The translations under genes were made by a program, and so were the position numbers. This document shows positions 1-8,956 of a stretch of 64,000 bases of DNA, piece by piece (positions within the stretch are counted from its first letter, which is position 1; each line of letters opens with the position of its first letter). Source of the stretch: Kitasatospora sp. SUK 42 (lineage in GTDB: Bacteria > Actinomycetota > Actinomycetes > Streptomycetales > Streptomycetaceae); the NCBI RefSeq assembly GCF_015776785.2, contig NZ_LFMD02000003.1:62001-126000 (forward strand). Direction: 5' to 3'. The notes below the pieces were generated by a model, which saw nothing but the letters and a program-made list of their open reading frames with translations, made no database searches and was not told where the DNA came from.

Positions 1-107
1 GTCAGCCCCGCCTCGGCCCGCAACCCGGCGGCCTCGTCGAGCCAGTCGAACACCCGCCCGGGAGCGAGGTCGGCAGAACGCGTTTCGGATGCGAGAGGCA
101 GGGTCAT
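1..107 (-). CDS. 8-amino-7-oxononanoate synthase-like N-terminus (partial)
   Basis: Only the first 35 codons of a minus-strand gene are inside the window; it starts at the ATG complementary to 105-107 and runs off the left edge. The peptide contains VFDWLDEAAGLRAEAGL, which resembles the start of BioF-type alpha-oxoamine synthases (WLDE...R..AGL). A bioB-bioA-bioD set lies 9 kb away, which makes BioF attractive. The PLP-binding region is outside the window, so another fold-type I aminotransferase cannot be excluded. Confidence 0.4.
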   Translation of the reverse strand, partial: MTLPLASETRSADLAPGRVFDWLDEAAGLRAEAGL

Positions 108-334
108 GCCCGGCACTCTGGCACGCCCGCCACACCCCGGGCAATGTGCGACTCGGCACAACCTCGCCGCCCCATTCCTGTTGCAGTTCACCTTGATTTC
201 ATCTGAATTCAATATCGAAAACACCAACTCCCCGAATTCGGGGAGATGTTCGACCATTCCGAGCGAAGTGCCCGGCAACCCCGTGGCGCTTCCACTACGC
301 TCCATGCCGATCTTCACCTGGGGGGTAAGAAGAA

Positions 335-787
335 GTGGCAGACCTCGATTTCGAGCGCCGCATGAATCCATGGCTCTTCGACGACAAGGGCAATCTGACC
401 GAAGCGGCAAAGAAGCAGTTCCCGGACCTGGCCGGCGGCAACGCCGCCCCGGTGTCGCTGAACCCGGCGGGCGGCGGCAAGACCGTCACCGTGAACACCG
501 CCGTGCTCCAGCAGGCCGCGCAGAACGCCTTCGCCCTGCGCGACTCCGTCAAGACCGAGTGCACCCAGCCCGGGGAGCACGTCAACGCCGCCGCCGGCAC
601 GCTCAAGGGGTGGGCGCTGGGCGGCGCACTCACCGCCACCTGGGGCACGTGGTCCAACCAGGCCGGCGGGTTGCAGACCACCGTCGGCGACATCGGAACC
701 AGCCTCCAGACCACCGCCCGGAACTACAGCAAGACCGAGTCGGACATCCACGCCAACTTCAACAAGCCACAGGGCGCCAAGGGCTAA
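335..787 (+). CDS. EspC/WXG100-like putative type VII secretion substrate
   Basis: A 150-residue protein starting at GTG 335 with a purine-rich ribosome site (gggggtaaga) just upstream. It has no signal peptide or membrane segment. The second half is predicted helical (LQTTVGDIGTSLQTTARNY, then a short tail), recalling EspC/DUF2580-type small proteins exported by ESX (type VII) systems. It lies 32 bases before a 754-aa protein with a WXG-type N-terminus, so the two are probably co-transcribed. Family assignment rests on architecture and context, not on a diagnostic motif. No ESX ATPase or membrane gene is visible here. Confidence 0.5.
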   Translation: MADLDFERRMNPWLFDDKGNLTEAAKKQFPDLAGGNAAPVSLNPAGGGKTVTVNTAVLQQAAQNAFALRDSVKTECTQPGEHVNAAAGTLKGWALGGALTATWGTWSNQAGGLQTTVGDIGTSLQTTARNYSKTESDIHANFNKPQGAKG

Positions 788-819
788 CCGCGGCGCAATC
801 GGGGGGAAGCAGCACAAGC

Positions 820-3084
820 ATGGTGACGTTCAGTCAGCTCAAGCAGGTCGACCTCGGCAGCCTCGCCACGGCGGCCGGCGACTTCGAGACCCTGGTCCGC
901 AAGTGGGACCTCACCCGGCGGATGCAGAGCGAGGTCATCGGCACCATCCAGCAGTCCGGCTGGCACGGCGACGCCGCCGGCCTCGCCGACGCCAAACTCA
1001 CCTGGGCCCGTGACCAGATCCACGCGGCCTTCGAGGAGGCCTCGGCCCTGGCCAAGACCCTCCGCGACGCCCACACCGAGATCACGGCCGCCAAGCAGGA
1101 CCTCACGAACGCGATACACAGCGCCACCACCGCCGGCCTCACCGTCGACGACGCGGGCGCGGTCGCCTGGCCCGCGCCCAAGACCGAAGAGGACAAACGG
1201 GACCCGGAGTACGCCAAGAGCTGGAAGACGAAGGCCGAGACCGCCGCCAAGGCCATCAGCGACGCGGTCGACCGTGCCACCGAGGCCGACCTCGACGCCG
1301 CCAAGGCCCTGGGCGACGACACCGGCAGCGACGCCACCGCGTTCAACGCCAACCCGGTCGGCGGTCTCCCGGAGGAAGAGGCCAAGACGGCCACCTACAT
1401 CATGAGCCTCGGCGACAAGGCCACCGACGCCCAACTCCAGCACCTCCAGACCATCCTGGACCACCACAACGGCGACCCGCGCTTCGCCTCGTCCTTCTAC
1501 GGCAACCAGGATCCGGCGACCTTCATGGCCAAGTACGGCGCCATGGCGCAGAGCGCGGACTACGCCAACAGCCCGGCCCGGTCCGCCGCGCTCGACGGCA
1601 TCCAGAAGGGTCTTGGCCTCACCCTGGCCACCGCGACCGACACCAAGCAGCCGCTGCACGTCTCGGACGAGTGGGAGACGAAGTTCCGCGCCGCCGGCGC
1701 CAAGCAGATCCCCGTCCCACCCGGTGCCGACCCGGCGCACAGCCCGTACGGCTACCAGATCATGGCCAACCTGCTGCGGAACGGGAAGTACGACGCGCAC
1801 TTCCTCGTCCCGGTCGCCCAGCACATCACCCAGCTCAGCCAGGAAGACCCGATGCGCTGGGAGCCGAGCACCAAGACGGCGTACCCGTACACCGCGCTCA
1901 AGTTCATCGGCGTGCCGGACAAGGACGGCAACATCCAGGGCTTCAACCCGCTGAGCGCGGTGCTGGACGGTCTCGGCCACAACCCGGAAGCGGCCACCAA
2001 GTTCTTCCACGACCCGGTCGACACCTACAACCCGGACGGGACGGTCAAGAGCTCGGGCGGGGCGAACCACTACCTCGACATGTTCACCGACAAGGGCTCG
2101 CGCTCGATCCTCATCGACGCGATGTACCCGCCGCGCCCCAACCCGGGCACGGCGAACCCCCACGAGGTAATCGACCTCGGCCACGCCCTGGAGGCGGCCA
2201 CCCTCGGGCGCGGCTCCGACACCCCTGATGCGCCCCTCCCCCCACACAGCAAGGAGATGGGTGAGGTCATGAATGCGGTGATCGACAGGTTCGGCGGCGA
2301 GAACGGCGCGGCCCTGTTGAAGGGGGATTCGGCACCCTTCAACAGCCTCAACCCCGTCCTCGGGGACATGATGGCGTCCTACATGGGTGACATCCAGCAT
2401 TCCATCAGCCCCACCAAGATCGACCTGCCGTCGAACGGGGTCCCCATCAAGTTCGACCCCGCGAACGCCAAGGATCTGCTCGCCACCCTCGGCCGCAACC
2501 CCGAAGCGTTCGCCGCCATCGCCACCGCACAGCAGGCGTACACGACAGCGCAGATCCAGGACGTCATCGCGCACGCGTCGGACCACGGCGACCTGAATGC
2601 CGCCCTCAAGAACGTCGTCACGCCTGGCGGGCAGGTCGCCGGCATCATCACGAGCGCCAAGACCGATGAGATCCACACGCAGCACCACCAGAGCGACGCC
2701 GCCTACAACCAGGCCATCGATGAGCGAGCGGGCTGGGTCAAGAAGGGCTGGGAGCTCACGGGCGGCAAGGCCTTGGGGCTCGTCCCGGTCCCCGGGGTCA
2801 GCGGCGTGGGGAACTTCGCAGTGGACAAACTCATCGAAGGGGTATCGGCCTCGTACAAGGTCGACACCACCAGCCAGGCCCAGCATCAGGCCAGCAACGC
2901 GGCGGGCTCCTCCATGCAGCAGACGTCGGACTCCGCGGCCAACGCCGTACAACAGGCGGCCGCTTCGGCCGGATTCGACCCGAAACTCACCAAGGACATA
3001 GCCCCGAGCGCCGGCGACGACGCCGTCAACGGCTTCAAGACCGGAATCGCCGACTACAACTTCGCTATGGGGAACGGGAGCTGA
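820..3084 (+). CDS. Large WXG-type protein, DUF6571-like (putative T7SS effector or scaffold)
   Basis: 754 residues from ATG 820, with a ggggggaag ribosome site 10 bases upstream. The N-terminal ~100 residues are helical and contain a W48-H-G50 motif (SGWHGDAAG) typical of WXG100/LXG helical hairpins. The middle and C-terminal parts resemble actinobacterial DUF6571 proteins, for example the stretch LSAVLDGLGHNPEAATKFF, and then an Ala/Gln-rich helical tail. There is no signal peptide, which fits type VII export. The three downstream membrane proteins follow closely (first gap 7 bases), so this looks like one operon. No known toxin fold is recognised at the C-terminus. Confidence 0.55.
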   Translation: MVTFSQLKQVDLGSLATAAGDFETLVRKWDLTRRMQSEVIGTIQQSGWHGDAAGLADAKLTWARDQIHAAFEEASALAKTLRDAHTEITAAKQDLTNAIHSATTAGLTVDDAGAVAWPAPKTEEDKRDPEYAKSWKTKAETAAKAISDAVDRATEADLDAAKALGDDTGSDATAFNANPVGGLPEEEAKTATYIMSLGDKATDAQLQHLQTILDHHNGDPRFASSFYGNQDPATFMAKYGAMAQSADYANSPARSAALDGIQKGLGLTLATATDTKQPLHVSDEWETKFRAAGAKQIPVPPGADPAHSPYGYQIMANLLRNGKYDAHFLVPVAQHITQLSQEDPMRWEPSTKTAYPYTALKFIGVPDKDGNIQGFNPLSAVLDGLGHNPEAATKFFHDPVDTYNPDGTVKSSGGANHYLDMFTDKGSRSILIDAMYPPRPNPGTANPHEVIDLGHALEAATLGRGSDTPDAPLPPHSKEMGEVMNAVIDRFGGENGAALLKGDSAPFNSLNPVLGDMMASYMGDIQHSISPTKIDLPSNGVPIKFDPANAKDLLATLGRNPEAFAAIATAQQAYTTAQIQDVIAHASDHGDLNAALKNVVTPGGQVAGIITSAKTDEIHTQHHQSDAAYNQAIDERAGWVKKGWELTGGKALGLVPVPGVSGVGNFAVDKLIEGVSASYKVDTTSQAQHQASNAAGSSMQQTSDSAANAVQQAAASAGFDPKLTKDIAPSAGDDAVNGFKTGIADYNFAMGNGS

Positions 3085-3091
3085 CTTCATC

Positions 3092-3769
3092 ATGGTCGAC
3101 GTCGCACACATCATCCCGTCGTCGCCAGACGATCCGCCGCCACCGCCGCCCTGGTGGCGGCGGGCGCTGCCCTGGCTGGCCGGCCTCACGGTGGCCGCCG
3201 TTGTCGGCGGCGGGCTGTGGGTCTGGAAGCCGTGGCAGTCCGTCGAGTTGCCGCAGAGCGCCTGCTGGGGGGTGCTGGACCATGAGGCCATCAGACCGTT
3301 CGTGGGGAACGACGGGAAGGCGGTGGCCCATGTCCAGGGAGACCTATCGGCGGCCAACCCGCTCGCCGAGTGCTCGGTCTCCTGGTCGCCCAGGGGAGGC
3401 CTCGCTGCCATCGACGCCACGGTGATGCGCACCGACGGCTCTCTTTACCAGCACGACCAGGCACGCATGGCCGACGACATCGCACAGGGCAGAGCGACGG
3501 AAGTCGCCGTCGGAGACCACGCGAAGGCCTGGGTCGACTCGGTGAATGCCTCGCTGATCTTCCCGTGTCCCGTCCCCGACTCGGGTCGGCGCACCAACGT
3601 CTCGATCATGGTGACCGGCGATCCACGGGTGCCCGCGCGCCCAGCCCGCGAACTGGTCCAGAATCGGGCGGACTTCATCCTCAAGCTCGCGAAGGAGGTC
3701 GTCCAGCGGGAGGGCTGCCCCGACATCCACCTGGTCGACCACGTCACCGTCGCCCCCGTGAAGTCCTGA
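3092..3769 (+). CDS. Membrane-anchored four-cysteine protein, paralog 1
   Basis: 225 residues: a cytoplasmic Pro-rich leader ending PPPPWWRR, one membrane helix (about residues 29-45), then a W.W.KP linker and an extracytoplasmic domain beginning PQSACW. Four cysteines are kept in the same order in the next two proteins (ACW, AEC, PCP, GCP), suggesting two disulfides. The gene begins 7 bases after the DUF6571-like gene. The first ~60 bases are nearly identical to those of the next gene while the rest has diverged, so the pair is a tandem duplication. Function is unknown; the position suggests a surface partner of the exported proteins. Confidence 0.65.
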   Translation: MVDVAHIIPSSPDDPPPPPPWWRRALPWLAGLTVAAVVGGGLWVWKPWQSVELPQSACWGVLDHEAIRPFVGNDGKAVAHVQGDLSAANPLAECSVSWSPRGGLAAIDATVMRTDGSLYQHDQARMADDIAQGRATEVAVGDHAKAWVDSVNASLIFPCPVPDSGRRTNVSIMVTGDPRVPARPARELVQNRADFILKLAKEVVQREGCPDIHLVDHVTVAPVKS

Positions 3770-3783
3770 AAGGCCGCTGATCC

Positions 3784-4527
3784 ATGGTCGACGTCGCACA
3801 CATCATCCCGCGCTCGCCCGACGATCCGCCGCCACCGCCTCCTTGGTGGCGGCGGCGATGGCTGGCCGGCGTCCTCGCCGTGGCCGTCGTCGTGGGCGGC
3901 GGGCTGTGGGTCTGGAAGCCGTGGTGGTCGCTGGAGATCCCGCAGAGCGCGTGCTGGTCGGTGCTGTCGAAGGACGACCTGACGCCGCTGGCCGGGGAGT
4001 ACGGGGAGGTGTTCGACATCGTGCCGCGTGCCCGGATGCTGACGCCGATGTCTCCGGAGGAGGCGCTGATCCGCAGCACCAGCTGCCGCATCGGCTGGCG
4101 GGGAGACGACGGTGACCGTGGCTGGCTCCTGTCGGTGGACGTCACCGCCGCGTGGGACGGGATCGACGCCGATCGCGCCCAGGACGCCTCCCGGGGCCAG
4201 CGCGTGGCAGCGCTGGACTTCGGTCCCGGCTCGGTGGGGCTGGCCACGACCGGCGAGGACCACCGCGTCCGGCTCTACGTGCGGTGTGACTTCCAGGTCC
4301 CCACCGGGGACGACCCCAAGCGCAAGGCGCCGCAGTACTTCCGCGTCGACGTCGGAAGCGATGAGCTCTACGCCTCCTCGCCCGCCAAGGGACGTCAGGC
4401 GTACGGCGACATCGCGCTGAAGATCGCCCGGGTCGCCGTCGCCGAGTACCAGTGCGGCAACCAGGTGCAGCTGCCCGTCTCCGCGCCCGTTGTCCCCGAC
4501 CTCCCGAAGGAGAAGGCCGATGGCTGA
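3784..4527 (+). CDS. Membrane-anchored four-cysteine protein, paralog 2
   Basis: 247 residues with the plan of its neighbours: leader MVDVAHIIP, Pro-rich stretch, WWRRR, a single membrane helix, WVWKPWW, then a domain opening IPQSACW. Cysteines recur at SACW, TSCRIGW, VRCDF and YQCGN. The segment DDLTPLAG aligns with DDLAALTG of paralog 3. Starts 14 bases after paralog 1 and overlaps paralog 3 by 8 bases, so the three are translationally linked. No enzymatic motif is visible; a cell-surface or lipid-facing role is inference. Confidence 0.65.
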   Translation: MVDVAHIIPRSPDDPPPPPPWWRRRWLAGVLAVAVVVGGGLWVWKPWWSLEIPQSACWSVLSKDDLTPLAGEYGEVFDIVPRARMLTPMSPEEALIRSTSCRIGWRGDDGDRGWLLSVDVTAAWDGIDADRAQDASRGQRVAALDFGPGSVGLATTGEDHRVRLYVRCDFQVPTGDDPKRKAPQYFRVDVGSDELYASSPAKGRQAYGDIALKIARVAVAEYQCGNQVQLPVSAPVVPDLPKEKADG

Positions 4528-5182
4528 GCGCCCGCGCCGCCGCATCCTGCTGATCGCGCTCGGCACGGCGGTACTCGTCGCCGGCGTCGGCGGCGGGTTC
4601 TGGTACTGGAAGCCCCCGCAGGCCGCCGATGTGCCGCAGAGCGCCTGCTGGAACACGTTCACGCACGACGACCTGGCGGCGCTGACCGGCAAGGGCTACA
4701 GGGCCATCGCCTGGCAGGGCAAGGGCTCTTTCGCGGACCGTAACCTCCTCGGCGAGGCCCCTGCCTGTGAGATCACCCGGAAGCAGGGCGACAGCAAGGC
4801 CGGCTCGCTCGCCAGCATCGAGACCAGCCGACGCGACGAGCAGTTCCAACGCGCCAAGACCGTGGCGGAGGCCGGCGGCTGGGAACCGGCCCGTCCCGCG
4901 CACCTCGACTTCGGACCGAGCGCCCAGGGCTGGCTCTTCCACGAGGGAACGGTGCAGGTACTGGTGCGCTGCGACTTCGTCCAGGACGACGGATCCCGCA
5001 CCAACTTCCCGTACCGGTTGATCACCGTCACCGGCGACTCATGGTCCCCCGACACCCCCGCCACCAAGGTCCACCAGATCCGCATCGACGCCGCCCTGCG
5101 CGCCGCGAAGGAGCTCGTCCGCGCCCAGGGCTGCACGAACGCGCCGCAGCTGGCCGAGCAGGCGCCCGCCGCGGCCTTCTGA
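4520..5182 (+). CDS. Membrane-anchored four-cysteine protein, paralog 3
   Basis: 220 residues if started at ATG 4520, inside the end of paralog 2 (overlap ATGGCTGA). This start gives a short basic leader (MAERPRRRI) and a clean membrane helix; the Pro-rich leader of paralogs 1 and 2 is missing. The outer domain starts VPQSACWNTF, with cysteines at ACW, PACE, VRCDF and QGCTN and the shared HLDFGPSAQGWL / LDFGPGSVGL stretch. Last gene of the putative type VII-like operon; the helicase gene begins 59 bases later. Function not known. Confidence 0.65.
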   Translation: MAERPRRRILLIALGTAVLVAGVGGGFWYWKPPQAADVPQSACWNTFTHDDLAALTGKGYRAIAWQGKGSFADRNLLGEAPACEITRKQGDSKAGSLASIETSRRDEQFQRAKTVAEAGGWEPARPAHLDFGPSAQGWLFHEGTVQVLVRCDFVQDDGSRTNFPYRLITVTGDSWSPDTPATKVHQIRIDAALRAAKELVRAQGCTNAPQLAEQAPAAAF

Positions 5183-5241
5183 GCCGACCGTCCCGGCCCC
5201 GGGCTTTGCCCGGGGTGGCGGCGAGCAGGCAAGATAGCCGG

Positions 5242-7752
5242 GTGACCCTCCTTGATCTGATGCCGAAGCCCGCCACGCCCGATGCGCTGTACGAGACGTT
5301 CGCAGCCTGGGCGGAGGAGCGGGGGATCACGCTGTACCCGGCGCAGGAGGAGGCGCTGATCGAGCTGGTGTCCGGGAACAACGTGATCCTGGCGACGCCG
5401 ACCGGGTCGGGCAAGAGCCTGGTGGCGGCGGGGGCGCACTTCGCGGCGCTCGCGGAGGGGCAGCGGACGTTCTACACGGCGCCGATCAAGGCGCTGGTGT
5501 CGGAGAAGTTCTTCGACCTGGTGAAGATGTTCGGCACCGAGCAGGTCGGCATGATGACCGGCGACGCGAGCGTGAACCCGACCGCGCCGATCATCTGCTG
5601 CACCGCCGAGGTGCTGGCCCAGATCGCGCTGCGCGACGGCGCGCGGGCGGACATCGGCCAGGTGGTCATGGACGAGTTCCACTTCTACGCCGAGCCGGAC
5701 CGCGGCTGGGCCTGGCAGATCCCGCTGCTGGAGCTGCCGCAGGCGCAGTTCCTGCTGATGTCGGCGACGCTCGGTGACGTCCGCCGCTTCGAGGAGGACC
5801 TGACCCGCCGCACCGGCCGTCCGACCACCGTGGTGCGCAACGCGACCCGCCCGGTGCCGCTGTTCTACGAGTACCGCCGCACCACCATGCACGACACCCT
5901 GGAGGAGCTGCTCCAGACCGGCCAGGCGCCGGTCTACGTCGTGCACTTCACGCAGAAGGAGGCGGTGGAGCGGGCCCAGTCGCTGATGAGCATCAACATG
6001 TGCTCGAAGGCGGAGAAGGAGGCCATCGCCGATCTGATCGGCAACTTCCGCTTCACCACCAAGTTCGGCCGCAACCTGTCCCGTTACGTCCGCCACGGGA
6101 TCGGCGTGCACCACGCGGGCATGCTGCCGAAGTACCGCCGACTGGTCGAACGCCTCGCCCAGGCGGGCCTGCTGAAGGTCATCTGCGGCACCGACACCCT
6201 CGGCGTCGGCGTCAATGTGCCGATCCGCACGGTGCTGTTCACCGCCCTGTCGAAGTACGACGGGCAGCGCGTGCGCATCCTGCGCGCCCGTGAGTTCCAC
6301 CAGATCGCCGGGCGCGCGGGCCGGGCCGGCTTCGACACCGTCGGCCAGGTGGTCGCCCAGGCGCCGGAGCACGTGATCGAGAACGACAAGGCGATCGCCA
6401 AGGCCGGGGACGACCCGAAGAAGAAGCGCAAGGTGGTGCGCAAGAAGGCGCCGGAGGGCTTCGTCGGCTGGACCGAGGAGACCTTCGAGAAGCTGATCAA
6501 CGCCGACCCGGAGCCGCTGGTCTCCCGGTTCAAGGTGAGCCACGCGATGCTGCTGTCGGTGATCGGCCGCCCGGGCAACGCCTTCGAGGCGATGCGCAAG
6601 CTCCTCACCGACAACCACGAGGAGCGGGCCGCCCAGCGCCGCCACATCCGCACCGCGATCGCGATCTACCGCTCGCTGCTGGAGGGCGGCGTGGTGGAGC
6701 GGCTGCCGGAGCCGGACGCCGAGGGCCGGATCGTCCGCCTCACCCTGGACCTCCAGGAGAACTTCGCGCTCAACCAGCCGCTGTCCACCTTCGCCCTGGC
6801 CTCCTTCGAGCTGCTCGACCCGACCTCGCCGTCCTACGCGATGGACGTCGTCTCGGTGGTCGAGGCGACCCTCGACGACCCGCGCCAGATCCTCGCCGCC
6901 CAGCAGAACAAGGCGCGCGGCGAGGCCGTCGGCGAGATGAAGCGGGACGGCATCGAGTACGAGGAGCGGATGGAGCGGCTCCAGGAGATCACGTACCCGA
7001 AGCCGCTGGAGGAGCTGCTCACCCACGCCTACGAGGTGTACCGCCGGGCACACCCGTGGATCGGCGACCACCAGCTCCAGCCGAAGTCCGTGGTCCGCGA
7101 CCTGTACGAGCGGGCGATGACCTTCTCGGACTACGTCGGCTTCTACGAGCTGGCGCGCACCGAGGGCATCGTGCTGCGCTACCTGGCCGGCGCGTTCAAG
7201 GCCCTGGAGCAGACCGTCCCCGAGGACGTGAAGACGGACGACCTCAAGGACGTCATCGCCTGGCTCGGCGAGCTGGTCCGCCAGGTCGACTCCAGCCTGC
7301 TGGACGAGTGGGAGCAGCTGGCCAACCCGACCGAGGCGGCCACCGCCGAGGTGCGGCTGGACGACAAGCCGGCGCCGGTCACGGCGAACGCCCGCGCCTT
7401 CCGGGTGCTGGTGCGCAACGAGATGTTCCGCCGGGTCGAGCTGTGCGCCCTGGAGCACTGGGACGAACTCGGCGAGCTGGACGGCGAGTACGGCTGGGAC
7501 GCGGACCGCTGGGCGGACGCGATGGACGGCTACTGGGACGAGTACGACGACCTCGGCACCGGCCCGGACGCGCGCGGCCCGAAGATGCTGATCATCGAGG
7601 AGGAGGACTCCGCCTGGAAGGTCCGGCAGATCTTCGACGACCCGGAGGGCGACCACGACTGGGGCATCAGCGCCGAGGTCGACCTCTACGGCTCGGACGA
7701 GGAGGGCCGGGCGGTGCTGCGGGTGACCTCGGTGGACCGGCTCGGCGGCTGA
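5242..7752 (+). CDS. Ski2-like DEAD/DEAH-box RNA helicase with DUF3516 C-terminus
   Basis: 836 residues from GTG 5242 (chosen because homology begins at LLDLMPKPATPDALY). Helicase motifs in order: Walker A ATPTGSGKS (51-59), DEFH (144-147), SAT (about 174), and motif VI QIAGRAGRAGF (from about 354). The long C-terminal half is rich in acidic and aromatic residues and fits the actinobacterial DUF3516 extension. Proteins of this build are cytoplasmic ATP-dependent helicases thought to act in RNA metabolism; no mutant phenotype can be read from sequence. Followed by a strong terminator shared with the convergent gene. Confidence 0.9.
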   Translation: MTLLDLMPKPATPDALYETFAAWAEERGITLYPAQEEALIELVSGNNVILATPTGSGKSLVAAGAHFAALAEGQRTFYTAPIKALVSEKFFDLVKMFGTEQVGMMTGDASVNPTAPIICCTAEVLAQIALRDGARADIGQVVMDEFHFYAEPDRGWAWQIPLLELPQAQFLLMSATLGDVRRFEEDLTRRTGRPTTVVRNATRPVPLFYEYRRTTMHDTLEELLQTGQAPVYVVHFTQKEAVERAQSLMSINMCSKAEKEAIADLIGNFRFTTKFGRNLSRYVRHGIGVHHAGMLPKYRRLVERLAQAGLLKVICGTDTLGVGVNVPIRTVLFTALSKYDGQRVRILRAREFHQIAGRAGRAGFDTVGQVVAQAPEHVIENDKAIAKAGDDPKKKRKVVRKKAPEGFVGWTEETFEKLINADPEPLVSRFKVSHAMLLSVIGRPGNAFEAMRKLLTDNHEERAAQRRHIRTAIAIYRSLLEGGVVERLPEPDAEGRIVRLTLDLQENFALNQPLSTFALASFELLDPTSPSYAMDVVSVVEATLDDPRQILAAQQNKARGEAVGEMKRDGIEYEERMERLQEITYPKPLEELLTHAYEVYRRAHPWIGDHQLQPKSVVRDLYERAMTFSDYVGFYELARTEGIVLRYLAGAFKALEQTVPEDVKTDDLKDVIAWLGELVRQVDSSLLDEWEQLANPTEAATAEVRLDDKPAPVTANARAFRVLVRNEMFRRVELCALEHWDELGELDGEYGWDADRWADAMDGYWDEYDDLGTGPDARGPKMLIIEEEDSAWKVRQIFDDPEGDHDWGISAEVDLYGSDEEGRAVLRVTSVDRLGG

Positions 7753-7768
7753 CCGGGCAGGAGCACGC

Positions 7769-7807
7769 GGAAGGGGCCCGGCGCGCGGTTCGCGCCGGGC
7801 CCCTTCC
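7769..7807. terminator. Bidirectional intrinsic terminator
   Basis: Perfect 17-bp stem with a 5-base loop (cggtt) between the helicase and the convergent membrane-protein gene. The left arm begins ggaaggggcccgg. There is no long U-tract, as is usual in high-GC actinomycetes. Confidence 0.8.
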
Positions 7808-7840
7808 GGTTTCTCACGCCGGGTCGGCCACACCCCTCGA

Positions 7841-8719
7841 CTACATCCAGACGAACGGCTGGCCCGCCGCGTACGACAGCGCGCGGGTCGCCTCGTCCAG
7901 GTTCGGCTCGCCGCCGCCCGAGGTGCTCGGCGCCGGGGACGACGGGGCGGTGGCGCCGCCCGAGGCCGGGGTGCCGGCCGGGCGGCCGTCGCCGGCCCGG
8001 GAGCTGGTGACGGTCACGTAGCGCCCGACCGCCTCCACCCGCTCACCGCCCGGCTTGGCGCCGCCGGACTGCGCGGGCGCGGTGGAGGCGTCGGCGAGGA
8101 TGAAGGCGACGGCACCGGGCTTGGCCCGCAGGGCGTCGGTGGCCTTGGCAGCGGAGGTCTGGTCGGCGAAGCGCAGCAGGGTGACGCTGCTGAGCACCGG
8201 GCGGTCGACGCCGGTGAAGCTGACGATCAGGTAGGCCTGGCAGCCGCTGTCCTTGAGCAGCTCCTGGGTACCGTCCTGCAGCACCTCGTCGCACTTCTCG
8301 CCCTGCCGGATGCCGCCGCGCCGGGCCTTGTAGCCGGCGGCCTCGACCGGGCGCTGGGCGGGGAACAGGTTGTCGGCGTTGAGGGCCGCGGGGTCGGTGG
8401 GCGGTGGCGGGGCACCCACCACGGGCGGGGTCTTGGACGCGTCCTTCTTGGACGGGCCGAGGCCGGGTATGTAGTCGCCGGGCGTCGGTTGGGTGATGAT
8501 CCATCCGCCGGCCGCGACCACACCGACCATGACGACCCAGCCCACCGCCCGGCGGCCCGACAGCCGCCGGCCGCGCCTGCGTTCCGTCCCCCCGGTCGCA
8601 CCGGCGCCCCCGCCGGTCCGCTGCCCTGCCTGCCCTGCCTGCTCCGCCTGCCCTGCCTGGCCGTTCTGGCCGTTCTGGCCTTCTCCCGGAATCGGGGTGC
8701 GCTCCCCCTGCGTGGTCAT
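7841..8719 (-). CDS. Single-pass membrane protein with Gln/Gly repeat leader
   Basis: 292 residues from ATG 8719. A cytoplasmic N-terminus carries a low-complexity run of G-Q-N/A-G-Q units, then a basic stretch (ERRRGRRLSGRR), one membrane helix (GWVVMVGVVAAGGWI) and an extracytoplasmic domain of about 200 residues with two cysteines (GEKCDEV, DSGCQAY). No catalytic motif is recognised. Divergent from bioB with a 237-bp intergenic region. A homologous reading continuing further upstream on this strand would only be antisense to bioB and was not used. Confidence 0.7.
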   Translation of the reverse strand: MTTQGERTPIPGEGQNGQNGQAGQAEQAGQAGQRTGGGAGATGGTERRRGRRLSGRRAVGWVVMVGVVAAGGWIITQPTPGDYIPGLGPSKKDASKTPPVVGAPPPPTDPAALNADNLFPAQRPVEAAGYKARRGGIRQGEKCDEVLQDGTQELLKDSGCQAYLIVSFTGVDRPVLSSVTLLRFADQTSAAKATDALRAKPGAVAFILADASTAPAQSGGAKPGGERVEAVGRYVTVTSSRAGDGRPAGTPASGGATAPSSPAPSTSGGGEPNLDEATRALSYAAGQPFVWM

Positions 8720-8956
8720 GGCGCAGATTCTAAGCACCTTCGGGGTGGCGTGGATCACTGGGTCGGGGGTCGTCGATCTTCGTCCGCGACACCCCCACCC
8801 TACCCGCCGGTAACCATCACCCCGCGCGGCCGTCAAGCTCGTGACCAGCAGTGACGCCGTGAGCTTCGACACTGTGGCAATCGGCACATCCTTCCGGGGA
8901 TCTTCTGGTGGGTTTGCTCTGGCGCCGTTCGCGCGCCAGCAGGCAGGATCGGCCCC

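Noticed and set aside
784..7833. Long minus-strand open frames (784-3432 and 4696-7833)
   Set aside because: Antisense to the DUF6571-like gene and helicase; composition is the mirror of strong codon bias.
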